A DNA stretch of 64,000 nt from Pseudobythopirellula maris (GCF_007859945.1 NZ_SJPQ01000001.1:1488001-1552000); one strand, 5' to 3'; positions 20,073 to 32,202 are shown, numbered from the stretch's first letter. Notes: generated by a model not told the origin, from the letters alone. Numbers and translations are program-made.

Positions 20073-21101
20073 ATGCTACAGGGACACCAGCCAGCCCGCG
20101 AATTCTTCCGCCGCACGATCCAAGCAGGCCGCCTGGCGAGCACGTACCTGTTCGTCGGCCCCGAGGGGATCGGCAAACGGACCTTCGCTCATTGGCTCGC
20201 CAAGGCCCTCCAGTGCTCGGGGTCCGACTCGAATGGGCTCGAGGCTTGCGGGCGGTGTGAGTCGTGCCTGCTCTGCGACGCCGGTTCGCACCCCGACGTG
20301 CTCACGGTCGCCCGGCCCCCGGGCAAGTCTTCGCTGCCGCTCGACCTGTTCATCGGCCGCGCCGAGCACCGCCACCGCGAAGGGCTGTGCCACGACATCG
20401 CGCTGAAGCCTTACCTCGGCCGGCGGCGGGTGGCGATCATCGACGACGCCGACGCGCTCGGCGTGGAGAGCGCGAACTGCCTGCTCAAAACACTCGAAGA
20501 GCCGCCCCCTCACTCGGTGCTGATCTTGATCGGGACGAGTCTCGCACGGCAACTGCCGACCATCCGCTCTCGGGCCCAGGTGGTGCGGTTCGCCCCACTC
20601 GACCCTACGACGGCGGCTCAGGTGCTCGAATCTCTCCCCGAGTGGACCGCCGGAGCCCCCAGCGAAGGGCGGCCCGACGCGGAGACACTCGCTCGCCTGG
20701 CCCGCGGCAGCGTGTCGCGAGCCCTGGCGTTGTCCGACGGCTCGGCCGAAGAGGACCGCCGCGCGGTTCTCGGCTGTCTCGAGCGTTCGGTGGGCGACCC
20801 GCTGAGGCTTGCCAAACTCCTGCAAGAACGGACCGATTCGGCGGGAAAACAGGCCTCGGAGCGTCGCGACCGCCTGCGGAGACTCATCGGCTTCCTCGTC
20901 GAATCCGGTCGCGAAGCGATGCACGCCGCGGCCGCTGCCGGGACCGACCCCTCAGGGGCTCTCTCGATGGTCGAGGCGTGCCTCGACGCCGAGGAGGCGA
21001 TCGATCGAAACGCCAACCTCGCGAACGTGGTCGCGCGGCTGGCTCAGCAACTCGCCGCGGCGGCCCCGCGAGCCGTTGCCGCACGGGGTCAAGCGGTTTG
21101 A
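20073..21101 (+). CDS. holB: DNA polymerase III delta' subunit
   Basis: Clamp-loader AAA+ subunit. 342 residues from the ATG at 20073. The P-loop region reads FVGPEGIGKRTFA (27-39). The zinc module carries Cys at about 59, 62, 65 and 68 (CGRCESCLLCDAGSHPDV). The Walker B-like strand is VAIIDDADALGVESAN, followed by CLLKTLEEPPPHSVLILIG and the arginine-finger region TIRSRAQVVRF. An in-frame start at 20013 would overlap the divergent membrane-protein gene and adds residues unlike the family. Delta' is normally ATPase-inactive, which agrees with the P-loop reading GIGKR-T. Confidence 0.9.
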   Translation: MLQGHQPAREFFRRTIQAGRLASTYLFVGPEGIGKRTFAHWLAKALQCSGSDSNGLEACGRCESCLLCDAGSHPDVLTVARPPGKSSLPLDLFIGRAEHRHREGLCHDIALKPYLGRRRVAIIDDADALGVESANCLLKTLEEPPPHSVLILIGTSLARQLPTIRSRAQVVRFAPLDPTTAAQVLESLPEWTAGAPSEGRPDAETLARLARGSVSRALALSDGSAEEDRRAVLGCLERSVGDPLRLAKLLQERTDSAGKQASERRDRLRRLIGFLVESGREAMHAAAAAGTDPSGALSMVEACLDAEEAIDRNANLANVVARLAQQLAAAAPRAVAARGQAV

Positions 21102-21114
21102 TCGCCGCGACGTG

Positions 21115-21144
21115 TTGACACCCCCACGCCGGGGCCGGTAGCTT
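21115..21144 (+). promoter_or_regulatory. Candidate promoter for the pyrophosphatase gene
   Basis: Perfect TTGACA (21115-21120), then an 18-nt GC-rich spacer and TAGCTT (21139-21144, 3 of 6 matches to TATAAT). It lies just after the holB stop, giving a leader of about 220 nt. The -35 element is convincing and the -10 weak. Confidence 0.4.
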
Positions 21145-21365
21145 GATCGGCCTGCTACGGCAATTGCCGCCTCACTCTTGGCGAGGCGGCCTCACGAATG
21201 GACTCCTCTCTTATTTTGGGCTCCCCGCCGGGGGGCCGGTCCGGGAGCGGCGCTGGTTGGATAAACGCATCGACTTGGCTATCGCGGCGCCGCCGCCCCC
21301 GCCTGACCACGATGCGACTTGCGACCGGCCCATACCCACAAAGCAATGACTTCCCACGCAGTGCG

Positions 21366-24023
21366 ATGGAGCGTGCCATGACGAGGCATCGGTGGTTTGG
21401 TTTGACGTTCGCCGCGGCCAGCCTTGCGGCGAGCCCCGCCTCGGCAGCCGAGGAGGGCGGCGGTGATATCTCCACGACGGTCGTCGTTGTTTGCTGGCTG
21501 ATCGCCGCCGTGGGAGCGTTCGCCGCGTTGATCCAGGCGCGGCAGTTCTACAAGACGATGATCGCCGCCTCACCCGGCACCGATCGCATGGTCGAGATCG
21601 CCGGCTACGTGAGCTCGGGCGCTAACGCTTACTTGCAACAGCAGTACCGTGTGGTCGCGGTGTTCTTTCTGGTGGTCGCCCTGCTCTTGGCCTACGCGGC
21701 GTTCGGCCTGAAGGTGCAGAGCGAGTTCGTGCCGTTCGCGTTCCTCTCGGGCGGGCTGTTTTCGGGCCTCGCCGGCTGGTTCGGCATGAAGACCGCCACG
21801 GCGGCCAGCAACCGCACCGCGGCCGCCGCGCAAGAGTCGCTCAACCAAGGCTTGCAGATCGCCTTCCGCTCGGGCGCCGTCATGGGCCTCACGGTGGTCG
21901 GCTTGGGTCTGATGGACATCGCCCTGTGGTTCGCGTTCCTCTACTGGGCGTGGCCCTTCTTGAGCGACGACGTGCTCACGCCGGTTGAGATCACCGTGAC
22001 GATGCTCTGCTTCGGTATGGGCGCCAGCGCCCAGGCGCTGTTTGCCCGCGTGGGCGGCGGCATCTTTACCAAGGCGGCCGACGTTGGCGCCGACCTCGTG
22101 GGCAAGGTTGAGCAGGGCATCCCCGAAGACGACCCCCGCAACCCGGCCACCATCGCCGACAACGTGGGCGACAACGTGGGCGACGTGGCCGGCATGGGCG
22201 CCGACCTCTACGAGTCGTACGCCGGCTCGATCTTGGCGACCGCCGCCCTCGGCGCCGCCGCCTTCGCCAGCCCCACCCTTGTGCCGGAGGGCATGTCTTC
22301 CGTCCAGGCGCAAATGGGCGCCCTGCTCCTGCCGATGGTTATCTCGGGACTCGGCATCGGGCTGTCGATCCTCGGCATCTACACGGTCAAGACCGACGAA
22401 GACGCCAGTCAGAAGAGCCTGCTGCACGCCCTGGCCAAGGGCATCAACCTGTCGACCGTGCTGGTGATCATCGCGGCCGTGATCGCCTCCTCCTTGCTGA
22501 TGCCGACCACCGAGGCGACCCGCTGGTGGCTCGGCCTGCCGGGCGTGGCCTTCAGCGTGGTTTGCGGCGCCGTGGCGGGGCTGCTCATCGGCAAATGGAC
22601 CGAGTACGCCACGAGCGACGAGTTTGCACCCACCAAGCGGCTAGCGGATCAGGCGGTCACCGGTCCGGCGACGATCATCATCGGCGGCGTGGCCGACGGC
22701 ATGATGAGCGTGTGGGCCCCGGTGGTCGTGGTCTGTCTGGCCACGCTGCTCTCGTTCGGCTTCGCCAGCGGCTGGCACTTCAACGATGTCGCTTACTTCT
22801 CGGTCGGCCTTTACGGTGTCGGCATCGCCGCGGTCGGAATGCTCAGCACGCTCGGCATCACCTTGGCCACCGACGCCTACGGCCCGATCGCCGACAACGC
22901 CGGCGGCAACGCCGAGATGTCGAACCTCCCGGAGATCGTTCGCGAGCGGACCGACGCCCTGGACAGCCTCGGCAACACCACCGCCGCCACCGGCAAGGGC
23001 TTTGCGATCGGCTCGGCGGCGCTGACCGCGCTCGCCCTGTTTGCGGCTTACATCGAAGGCGTTCGCGTTGGGTTCGAGAGTTGGACCGAAGACTTCGCCA
23101 CACAAACATTCAATGCCGCCGACGACGACGGGGCGGCTGGTTGGTACAAGCTCAATGACCAGTTCCTCGTCAGGCTCAACGATGACAAGTCGACCGAGTC
23201 GTACCTGATCATGCCCGAGCAACTGCAAGCGGGCGTCGGCGCCGAGGACGAGTCGCTCAACGCCTGGCGCGACCTCGACCATGAGAGCCCGCTCGGCGAC
23301 ACCGTCGGGGCGGAGGCTTCCGAGGCGTCCGTGGCGAGCCTGCTCGACGACTCCGGCGAGCGTCTCCTGTGGCGTCCCACCGGCACGCCGCTCTTGCCGC
23401 TCGCCGAGGCCACGCTGCCGCAGTTCAGCACCTACTACGACGCCACGCTGATGAACCCCAAGGTGCTGGTGGGCATCTTCACCGGGGCGATGGCGACCTT
23501 CGTCTTCTGCGCGATGACGATGAACGCCGTCGGACGCGCGGCCCAGGGCATGGTCGAAGAGGTCCGCCGCCAATTCCGCGAGAAGCCGGGCATCATGGAC
23601 GGCACGGAACAGCCCGACTACGAGGCCCCCGTGGCGATCAGCACCCAGGCGGCCCAGCGTGAAATGATCGGCCCCTCGCTGCTGGGACTGCTGCTGCCGC
23701 TGGTGGTGGGCATGCTTTTGGGCGTGACCGGCGTCCTGGGGCTGCTGATGGGCACGCTCACCACGGGCTTCTGCTTGGCGGTCTTCATGGCCAACTCCGG
23801 CGGCTCGTGGGACAACGCCAAGAAGTACATCGAGGCGGGCGCCCACGGCGGCAAAGGCACCGACGCCCATAAGGCCGCCGTGGTCGGCGACACGGTGGGC
23901 GACCCCTTCAAAGACACCAGCGGCCCGAGCCTCAACATCCTCATCAAGCTGATGAGCATGGTCAGCCTCGTGGCGGCCGGACTGATCGTGCGGTACAGCC
24001 TGACGTCGCTGGGGTGGTTTTAA
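21366..24023 (+). CDS. hppA: Membrane-bound cation-translocating pyrophosphatase
   Basis: Hydrolyses PPi and pumps H+ (or Na+) across the membrane. 885 residues from the ATG at 21366 (881 from the ATG at 21378), long for the family (about 670-770). The PPi-binding signature is present: [20 protein letters not shown], followed by [20 protein letters not shown] and [31 protein letters not shown] has Ala where K+-independent enzymes carry Lys, pointing to the K+-dependent class. The last loop reads [20 protein letters not shown]. The extra length is a hydrophilic insertion of about 125 residues near 565-690, between two core helices. Whether H+ or Na+ is pumped cannot be read with certainty. Confidence 0.94.
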   Translation: MERAMTRHRWFGLTFAAASLAASPASAAEEGGGDISTTVVVVCWLIAAVGAFAALIQARQFYKTMIAASPGTDRMVEIAGYVSSGANAYLQQQYRVVAVFFLVVALLLAYAAFGLKVQSEFVPFAFLSGGLFSGLAGWFGMKTATAASNRTAAAAQESLNQGLQIAFRSGAVMGLTVVGLGLMDIALWFAFLYWAWPFLSDDVLTPVEITVTMLCFGMGASAQALFARVGGGIFTKAADVGADLVGKVEQGIPEDDPRNPATIADNVGDNVGDVAGMGADLYESYAGSILATAALGAAAFASPTLVPEGMSSVQAQMGALLLPMVISGLGIGLSILGIYTVKTDEDASQKSLLHALAKGINLSTVLVIIAAVIASSLLMPTTEATRWWLGLPGVAFSVVCGAVAGLLIGKWTEYATSDEFAPTKRLADQAVTGPATIIIGGVADGMMSVWAPVVVVCLATLLSFGFASGWHFNDVAYFSVGLYGVGIAAVGMLSTLGITLATDAYGPIADNAGGNAEMSNLPEIVRERTDALDSLGNTTAATGKGFAIGSAALTALALFAAYIEGVRVGFESWTEDFATQTFNAADDDGAAGWYKLNDQFLVRLNDDKSTESYLIMPEQLQAGVGAEDESLNAWRDLDHESPLGDTVGAEASEASVASLLDDSGERLLWRPTGTPLLPLAEATLPQFSTYYDATLMNPKVLVGIFTGAMATFVFCAMTMNAVGRAAQGMVEEVRRQFREKPGIMDGTEQPDYEAPVAISTQAAQREMIGPSLLGLLLPLVVGMLLGVTGVLGLLMGTLTTGFCLAVFMANSGGSWDNAKKYIEAGAHGGKGTDAHKAAVVGDTVGDPFKDTSGPSLNILIKLMSMVSLVAAGLIVRYSLTSLGWF

Positions 24024-24136
24024 GCGGGGTTTGAGGCCCGGGGCCGCGAACCTCAGCCGTTTTCAGGGGCTCCTTCTCTTTTGCCGGAGCCCGTTTTCGG
24101 CTAAACTGGGTTTTCCCACCATTTGGTGGTCCACCC

Positions 24137-24225
24137 GGAGAGGTGGCAGAGTGGTCGAATGCGCCGGTTTGCTAAATCGGTGAAGGGGTCATTCCCTTCC
24201 GCAGGTTCGAATCCTGTCCTCTCCG
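24137..24225 (+). tRNA. tRNA-Ser (GCU)
   Basis: Acceptor stem GGAGAGG (24137-24143) pairs with CCTCTCC (24218-24224), and the discriminator is G. The anticodon stem CCGGT/ATCGG closes the loop TTGCTAA, giving anticodon GCT at 24171-24173. The long variable arm (AAGGGGTCATTCCCTT) and GGTTCGAATCC T-loop are typical of serine tRNA. CCA is not encoded. A candidate -10 (TAAACT, 24102-24107) lies 29 nt upstream, with TTGCCG 15 nt before it. Confidence 0.96.
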
Positions 24226-24231
24226 CTACAG

Positions 24232-24266
24232 AAAAGGCCCCCGACGCAAAGCGTCGGGGGCCTTTT
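24232..24266 (+). terminator. Intrinsic terminator after tRNA-Ser(GCU)
   Basis: Perfect 16-bp stem AAAAGGCCCCCGACGC / GCGTCGGGGGCCTTTT with loop AAA, beginning 7 nt after the tRNA and followed by CTCGTT. The run of T sits at the base of the stem. Confidence 0.85.
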
Positions 24267-24309
24267 CTCGTTAATCTCACGTCGGCCGCCGCCCAACGGT
24301 CGGCAATAG

Positions 24310-24330
24310 CCGAGGGCCTACGGCCCTCGG
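24310..24330. repeat. CCGA-TAC-TCGG hairpin repeat, copy 2 (reverse orientation)
   Basis: Perfect 9-bp stem CCGAGGGCC / GGCCCTCGG with loop TAC. Read on the minus strand it gives CCGAGGGCC-GTA-GGCCCTCGG followed by CT, matching the pattern of the copies at 14072 and 40460 with different inner stem bases. Confidence 0.55.
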
Positions 24331-24419
24331 ACGCCCCAATATATGCGCAGCGGTCGCAACACTCCCGCCCCTCCCCCGTTAGAGATTCTCCCCAAGCAAA
24401 TCTCACGGAAGGCCCACTC

Positions 24420-25364
24420 ATGCCCCGCTACCGCAACGACCTCCCGCAGCTCAACGGCGAGACGCTGATCACCGACGGCGGGCTCGAGACCGTGCTCGTC
24501 TTTCACGAGGGCTGCGACCTGCCGGAGTTCGCGTCGTTCCCGCTGCTCGACGAACCGCAGGGTCTCGCGATCATGGAGCGATACTTCCGCCGCTACACCG
24601 AGATGGCCGAGCGGCACGGCGTCGGGCTGCTCTTGGAGTCGACCACCTGGCGTGCCAACCCCGATTGGATGGCGAAGATCGGCTGCCCCGAGGACCTGGA
24701 GCGTATCAACCACGCGGCGATCGAGCACCTCGTCGCCGTCCGCGAGGCGGCGGGCATGTCGGGGCCGGTGGTGCTGAGCGGCTGCATCGGCCCGCGTGGC
24801 GACGGCTACGTGGCCGACAACGCCATGTCCGCCGATCAAGCGACCGACTACCACGCCCATCAGGTCCGCGTGCTGGCCGACACCAAAGCGGACCAAGTCA
24901 CGGCGATGACGTTCAACTACGCCGCCGAGGCGATCGGCCTCGCCCGCGCCGCGAAGGAAGCCGGCATCCCGGCGGCGATCTCGTTCACCGTGGAGACCGA
25001 TGGCCGTCTGCCCACCGGCCAACCCCTGGGCGAGACGATCCAAGAGGTCGACGAGGCGACCGATTCGGCGCCAGCCTATTACATGATCAACTGCGCCCAC
25101 CCCACCCACTTCGACGATGTGCTAACGGGCTCGGAGCCTTGGATCGGCCGCCTGCTCGGCCTGCGAGCAAACGCCTCCGCTTGCAGCCACGCCGAGCTCG
25201 ACGCCGCCGAAGAACTCGACGAAGGCGACCCGGAGGATTTTGGCCACCACTACGTCATGCTCACCCAGCGGCTGCCGCACCTGCGTGTGCTGGGCGGCTG
25301 CTGCGGGACGGACCACCGGCATATCGGGGCGATTTGCGCGGCTTGCCTCGTGTCTAACGGCTAG
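24420..25364 (+). CDS. Homocysteine S-methyltransferase family protein
   Basis: 314 residues from the ATG at 24420. The N-terminus ETLITDGGLETVLVFHEG matches the family, with the zinc-binding Cys residues in AYYMINCAHPTHF and GGCCGTDHRHI (C-C pair near the C-terminus). GYVADNAMSADQATDYHAHQ and VTAMTFNYAAEAIGLARAAK form barrel strands. Members transfer a methyl group from S-methylmethionine, betaine or a corrinoid to homocysteine; the donor here cannot be told, and MmuM-like is the closest guess. The gene is preceded by tRNA-Ser and its terminator and is probably transcribed alone. Confidence 0.85.
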   Translation: MPRYRNDLPQLNGETLITDGGLETVLVFHEGCDLPEFASFPLLDEPQGLAIMERYFRRYTEMAERHGVGLLLESTTWRANPDWMAKIGCPEDLERINHAAIEHLVAVREAAGMSGPVVLSGCIGPRGDGYVADNAMSADQATDYHAHQVRVLADTKADQVTAMTFNYAAEAIGLARAAKEAGIPAAISFTVETDGRLPTGQPLGETIQEVDEATDSAPAYYMINCAHPTHFDDVLTGSEPWIGRLLGLRANASACSHAELDAAEELDEGDPEDFGHHYVMLTQRLPHLRVLGGCCGTDHRHIGAICAACLVSNG

Positions 25365-25470
25365 GGCTTTGCCGCACACACGTCGTCGCAGCCTTGCTTC
25401 TCTCACCCGCGTTGCGTGCTAAACTCTTGTGCGCAAGCGTCGCAGGCTAATAGGACTTGGGAGAAGCGTG

Positions 25471-26154
25471 ATGAGGTTCGTAACGATTATCGGAGCCGCC
25501 GGATTGCTGGCCTCCTTGTGCTCGGCGCCCGCGACAGCCGGCGAAGCGGCGTCCGTCTCTGCCCAAGATGCCCTTAGCCGCCTCGTTGAGGGCAACAAGC
25601 GGTTCGTTCGCGGCGAGTCGATCCACCCCCACGCCTCGGCCGATTACCGGGCGTCGCTGGCCCACGAGCAACACCCGTTCGCCACCGTGCTCGCTTGCAG
25701 CGACTCGCGTGTCACCCCGGTGCTGATCTTCGACCAAGGCGTGGGCGACCTCTTCGTGATCCGGGTGGCCGGCAACGTGGTCGACGACGACGTGACGGGC
25801 AGCATCGAGTACGCCGTCGATCACCTCGGGTGTCCCTTGGTCCTGGTGATGGGCCACAAGAGCTGCGGCGCCGTTACCGCCGCGCACCACGCCTTCGTCG
25901 CCCACGACCTTCAGGAAGAGCCGCAAGAGATCCTCTCGCTGCTGGCGCGTATCGCCCCGGCCATGCGGGGCCTCGACCGCAACAAGCCGACCGAAGGCCA
26001 GGTCGACGAGGCGATCGAGAAGAACGTTCGCATCGCAATCCAACGCCTGTCCGCTTGCCACGATTTGCACGAGTCGCTCGAAGCCGGCAAGCTCCAGATC
26101 CGCGGTGCGGTCTACGACCTGGAGACGGGCGCCGTGCATTTGCTGGGCGACTGA
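25471..26154 (+). CDS. Exported beta-class carbonic anhydrase
   Basis: Interconverts CO2 and bicarbonate with zinc. 227 residues. The zinc ligands and catalytic dyad are visible: C76, D78 and R80 in ACSDSRV, and H129 and C132 in GHKSCGAV. IRVAGNVVDDDVTGSIEYAV matches the beta family. Unlike most beta enzymes it has a signal peptide (IIGAAGLLASLCSAPATAG), so it is likely periplasmic. I chose the ATG at 25471 because GGGAGAAG lies directly upstream; a GTG at 25429 is in frame. A possible extended -10 element (TGCTAAACT) lies at 25417-25425. Confidence 0.92.
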   Translation: MRFVTIIGAAGLLASLCSAPATAGEAASVSAQDALSRLVEGNKRFVRGESIHPHASADYRASLAHEQHPFATVLACSDSRVTPVLIFDQGVGDLFVIRVAGNVVDDDVTGSIEYAVDHLGCPLVLVMGHKSCGAVTAAHHAFVAHDLQEEPQEILSLLARIAPAMRGLDRNKPTEGQVDEAIEKNVRIAIQRLSACHDLHESLEAGKLQIRGAVYDLETGAVHLLGD

Positions 26155-26378
26155 TGTCTTCGGACGGCTGAGACTTTCTGTCGTAGCCACGCACAGCGGC
26201 GCGATTCGTGCAGCTTGCCTGGGCGAGGAGCCAGCCCACCCCCCTGGTTGCACCGGCAAGCGGATCAGCGAAAATCGCTGAAACCCTGCCCGGAAGGCAA
26301 CCTTTGTGTCGGTACACGCGTATAGCAATTGTGCGTTGATTCCCTAGTCCCCCGATTCCCGAAACATCCCGCTACGAA

Positions 26379-29033
<2,655 letters not shown>

Positions 29034-29035
29034 AG

Positions 29036-29060
29036 CTCCCTCCCCCACCGGGGGAGGGAG
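29036..29060. terminator. Bidirectional terminator hairpin after clpB
   Basis: Perfect 11-bp stem CTCCCTCCCCC / GGGGGAGGGAG with loop ACC, starting 2 nt after the clpB stop and lying between convergent genes. The same stem type recurs at 35167 and 35230. Confidence 0.65.
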
Positions 29061-29067
29061 GATCTTA

Positions 29068-29253
29068 TCAGGCGTCGCTCAGCTGCCAGCGCTCAATCAG
29101 CACATTGGCGCCGGGGGTCATGCCACGCAGCTTGCGGGCGATCTCGGCCTTCTCGCTGGGCGAGGCCTTGTCGAGCTTGGCCTTGTACTTGTTGATCTGC
29201 TCGCGACGCTTCCGACGACGACGCAATTCACGCTGACGCTCGCTGCCTGCCAT
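29068..29253 (-). CDS. Small basic protein, DUF6800-like
   Basis: 61 residues from the ATG at 29253. The N-terminal half is strongly basic and helical (RQRELRRRRKRREQINKYKA), then KASPSEKAEIARKLRGMTPG, ending in VLIERWQLSDA. I recall short planctomycete proteins beginning ERQRELRRRRKRREK under DUF6800; the function is unknown and the charge suggests nucleic-acid or ribosome binding. The in-frame region upstream to 29505 overlaps tRNA-Ser and is not coding. It converges on clpB. Confidence 0.8.
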   Translation of the reverse strand: MAGSERQRELRRRRKRREQINKYKAKLDKASPSEKAEIARKLRGMTPGANVLIERWQLSDA

Positions 29254-29423
29254 GGTTTCTCCGCGGACGCTACTAGGAGGTAATTGGGGATTTGCTGTTG
29301 GATCATCGCCGAATTCGGCGGATCGTACTTTATACTCGCGATTCGGCCGCGCGGTCAACGCGTCGGTTGACCGCCGCGGCCTGCTAAAATAAAGTCCACT
29401 GGCCGCCCTGCGGGGCGGACCCG

Positions 29424-29508
29424 GGTTGGGTGGCAGAGTGGTCGAATGCACCGGTCTTGAAAACCGGCGACGGGCAACCGTCCGGGGGTTCGAATCCCTC
29501 CCCAACCG
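29424..29508 (+). tRNA. tRNA-Ser (UGA)
   Basis: Acceptor stem GGTTGGG (29424-29430) pairs with CCCAACC (29501-29507), discriminator G. The anticodon stem CCGGT/ACCGG closes the loop CTTGAAA, giving anticodon TGA. The long variable arm (GACGGGCAACCGTC) and GGTTCGAATCC mark a serine tRNA. CCA is not encoded. TGCTAAAAT at 29382-29390, an extended -10 element, lies 33 nt upstream and is the probable promoter. Confidence 0.96.
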
Positions 29509-29860
29509 CTATTTAAGACGCCGCCGGCCTCTTCCGCCCGACGTTGGCGCCAATCGTCCTCGGCAGCACTGGCAGCCTCATTGGCCACCTCCCTGGGCTA
29601 CCGCATTCTGAGGTTTATCCCCCAGGGGCGCCCGCAGCTTCAGGGGCGGTTCGGCGTGATCTTTCTTCGAGTCCGTCAGTGGTGTGCGTAAGGCCTCGCT
29701 TGTAGCTACAAGCCTCGCCGCTTGCCGACTGCCGCAATCGAGTCCCAATGAAGGCTCTAGCGGCTTGCCCACGGCCTGAGGCGCCCGAAAAATTCGCGTG
29801 GTTGCGTCGGTCTGGAACACCGTCGCCCGATGACCCCGAACGGATTTCGAGGAGGCACTC
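29509..29860. other. Gap after tRNA-Ser(UGA) with no confident gene
   Basis: The 352 nt hold no plausible coding region on the plus strand. A minus-strand frame of 94 codons (29578-29862) has unremarkable composition and overlaps the start of the next gene, so I do not call it. No hairpin resembling a terminator stands out after the tRNA. Confidence 0.4.
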
Positions 29861-31504
29861 ATGGCTTACGCTGCGCGCACGCTGCTGGTATCGGGACTGC
29901 TAATTAGTTGCCAAGCTGGCTTTAGTCATCCAGCAGGGGCCCACGAATGGGTCGTTGGCACGGACGGAGAGATCAACGCCGCACTGCGCGACGCCGAGCC
30001 CGGTGACACGATTTCAGTCCGCCCCGGTCTCTACGAGGGAGGGCTCTACCGGGTGGGCCTCACCGGCGTGACCATCCGGCGCTGCCCCGATTCGACCGGC
30101 GAAGCTGTTTTCCGAGGCAAGCAAAACGGCCTGCACTTGGTCGACGCCGTCGACGTGATGATCGAGGGCCTTACCTTTGAGCGTCAGACGGTCAACGGCG
30201 TTAACATCGACGACGGCGGCTCGTTCGTTACCCCCTCACGCAACGTGACGATCCGCGACGTCACGGTCCGCGACATCGACCCCGATGGCAATCACGATGG
30301 CATCAAGCTCTCGGGAGTGGTGGGGTTTCTTGTCGACCGGGTGCGTGTGTTCGACTGGGGGGAGCGCGGCAGCGCGATCGATCCGGTGGGCGTGCACCAA
30401 GGCATCATCCAGAACTCACACTTCCGGCGCGCGTCGACAGTCGACAACGGCTCGGGGGTGCGGCCCAAGGGAGGGAGCACCGACATCGTGATTCGCGGCA
30501 ACTTATTTGAGCACGCCCCCGGCGCGGGCCGCCCCGTGCAGGCGGGGGGCTCGGTCGGCGCGGCGGCTCGCTTCCTCGCAGGAGAGAGCGGCTACGCGGC
30601 GCGCGACGTCGCGGCCTACGGCAATCGGATCGTCGGCGGATCGAGCGCGATGAGTTGGGTCAACACGAACGGCGGGGTGTTCCACCACAACGACATACGC
30701 CAGCCGGCCGAATGGGCCTTGCGGATCCTCAACGAGAACCCCGGCGACGAGATCGTCGACACCCAGAACGGCGTGTTCATCAGCAACGCGGTCGAACACA
30801 GCAGCACCTGGAAGAAAGCGTTGAACGCCGGCGCCGAGACCATGCCCGAGACTTTTCAATTCACCGGCAACCGCTGGTTGAACGTCGATGCCCCCACACC
30901 TGGGGGCTCGATGCCCGATCTTCCCACGCCGGAGGAAGACGGCCTGTACGGCGTCGCCGCCCCCTTTGCCGCGGACGAGCCGATGCGGTGGGATTTCGAT
31001 TGGGGCGAGTGGATCGTGCCTCTGGATGTGGCGGGCTTTGAGTTGGAGATCGAGGACGCTGAAAACTTACTCTTAGCGACGCCGGGCTCAAACGCCACGT
31101 TCGAGCCGCTCGCCGACGACCCGCTGTCGGGCGACTGGTCATTCGAACCGTCGGAAGAAACCATCATCACCGGGGCGTTCGATCCCTTGGTGCTAGTGCG
31201 CGCCGATTCGTGTGCGATCTGCGTACCCATGCCGGGCGACTACGACCGCAGCGGAGAGGTCGACAGCGATGATTACCAGCTGTGGGTCGAGCAGTATGGC
31301 TTTATCGGGCAAGCGTTAGCCGATGGCAACGGAGACGGCAGCGTGGACGCGGCCGACTTCACCTTGTGGCGAGACGCATCCTCAAGCGTCCCCGGCGCCG
31401 CCTCCGTACCCGAAGGTGGGGCGGGAGCTGTAACACTACTAACAGCACTTGCGCTGAGTTTGGTACGCAGGGGTCGTGGCTCGGCCGAAGCGTTTTCTCA
31501 ATAA
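29861..31504 (+). CDS. Exported right-handed beta-helix protein with C-terminal dockerin repeat
   Basis: 547 residues. The signal peptide (LLVSGLLISCQAGFSHPAGA) is followed by a beta-helix with opening RPGLYEGGLYRVGLTGVTIR and repeated strands of the type VTIRDVTVRDIDPDGNHDGI, IQNSHFRRASTVDNGSG and IVIRGNLFEHAPGAGRPVQA, as in polysaccharide lyases and surface proteins. Around residue 455 a type I dockerin-like module begins (GDYDRSGEVDSDDYQLWVEQ), with a second half near DGNGDGSVDAADFTLWRD. The C-terminus has a hydrophobic helix and a basic end (TLLTALALSLVRRGRG), a PEP-CTERM-like anchor. The substrate is unknown. It overlaps the convergent lipoprotein gene by 7 nt. Confidence 0.85.
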   Translation: MAYAARTLLVSGLLISCQAGFSHPAGAHEWVVGTDGEINAALRDAEPGDTISVRPGLYEGGLYRVGLTGVTIRRCPDSTGEAVFRGKQNGLHLVDAVDVMIEGLTFERQTVNGVNIDDGGSFVTPSRNVTIRDVTVRDIDPDGNHDGIKLSGVVGFLVDRVRVFDWGERGSAIDPVGVHQGIIQNSHFRRASTVDNGSGVRPKGGSTDIVIRGNLFEHAPGAGRPVQAGGSVGAAARFLAGESGYAARDVAAYGNRIVGGSSAMSWVNTNGGVFHHNDIRQPAEWALRILNENPGDEIVDTQNGVFISNAVEHSSTWKKALNAGAETMPETFQFTGNRWLNVDAPTPGGSMPDLPTPEEDGLYGVAAPFAADEPMRWDFDWGEWIVPLDVAGFELEIEDAENLLLATPGSNATFEPLADDPLSGDWSFEPSEETIITGAFDPLVLVRADSCAICVPMPGDYDRSGEVDSDDYQLWVEQYGFIGQALADGNGDGSVDAADFTLWRDASSSVPGAASVPEGGAGAVTLLTALALSLVRRGRGSAEAFSQ

Positions 31505-32154
31505 CGATCGACTGGCGGCAGCCGCACCGGGCCTTTGCCCCTGCGTGCCGTGCGTGAGCTCTTGTTGACCAGCAAGTGGCGGTAGGCTGGGTTCAGTGCC
31601 GAGTCGTCTAACGCCGGGAAGTCTTGGAACGACTCCCCTTGCTCGTACGACTCGAAATTATCGCTCTGTTGCTCGGCAGGGCGGGCCGGCGGGATTTCGG
31701 GCGAAAGGCCCTGTTCGCTAGGCGATTCGGGCGAGGAACCGGCATTGCTGGGGTCGTTCATTTCAGACGACTCAGGAGAACCGGCCGCCGGAGCGACGCC
31801 ACGAGGGATCAGTTCCGGCGACGGCGCCTCCGCTCGCACGGTGGCTACGGCAGGAGCTAGCTCAACAACCGTTTCGTGCGTCGCGTATTCATACACTCCA
31901 CAGTGCTCGTCGCGCCACGACTCGCCCGGAGCGGGCCATTCTCGCCAGCAAGTCGGTTTGCAACCGTAGTAAGCCTCGTCGGGACCGCACGGCGAGTGGA
32001 TCACGGCGTCTTCGCCCCAACACCAGAAATGCTTCTTGCGGATGTCGGTGGGGCAGCATTCCTCCTGCGCGCTCTTGGTGAACACGCCGTGCTGGCAACC
32101 GGAGGCGCCGATCAAGCCGGCGAGCATCGCGATGAGAGTCAATCTGGCGGTCAC
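31498..32154 (-). CDS. Lipoprotein of unknown function upstream-coupled to an export gene
   Basis: 218 residues from the GTG at 32154, chosen because GAGA lies about 8 nt upstream; an ATG-type start further up (32199) is in frame. The lipobox is LIGASGC. The mature part is Cys/Trp-rich in the first 90 residues (CCPTDIRKKHFWCWGEDAV, CGPDEAYYGCKPTCW), then Pro/Ser/Glu-rich low complexity with a basic C-terminus (SSRTARRGKGPVRLP). It starts 48 nt after the Wza-like gene on the same strand, so the two probably form an operon for an outer-membrane polysaccharide-export assembly. I do not know the family. Confidence 0.78.
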   Translation of the reverse strand: MTARLTLIAMLAGLIGASGCQHGVFTKSAQEECCPTDIRKKHFWCWGEDAVIHSPCGPDEAYYGCKPTCWREWPAPGESWRDEHCGVYEYATHETVVELAPAVATVRAEAPSPELIPRGVAPAAGSPESSEMNDPSNAGSSPESPSEQGLSPEIPPARPAEQQSDNFESYEQGESFQDFPALDDSALNPAYRHLLVNKSSRTARRGKGPVRLPPVDRY

Positions 32155-32202
32155 GTTCGTCTCTTTAAAACTGCGTCCACGTGGCTGGCTTACGAGCAAG
32201 CC

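Noticed and set aside
29578-29862. Minus-strand frame of 94 codons
   Set aside because: No signal peptide or motif, and its start overlaps the next plus-strand gene.
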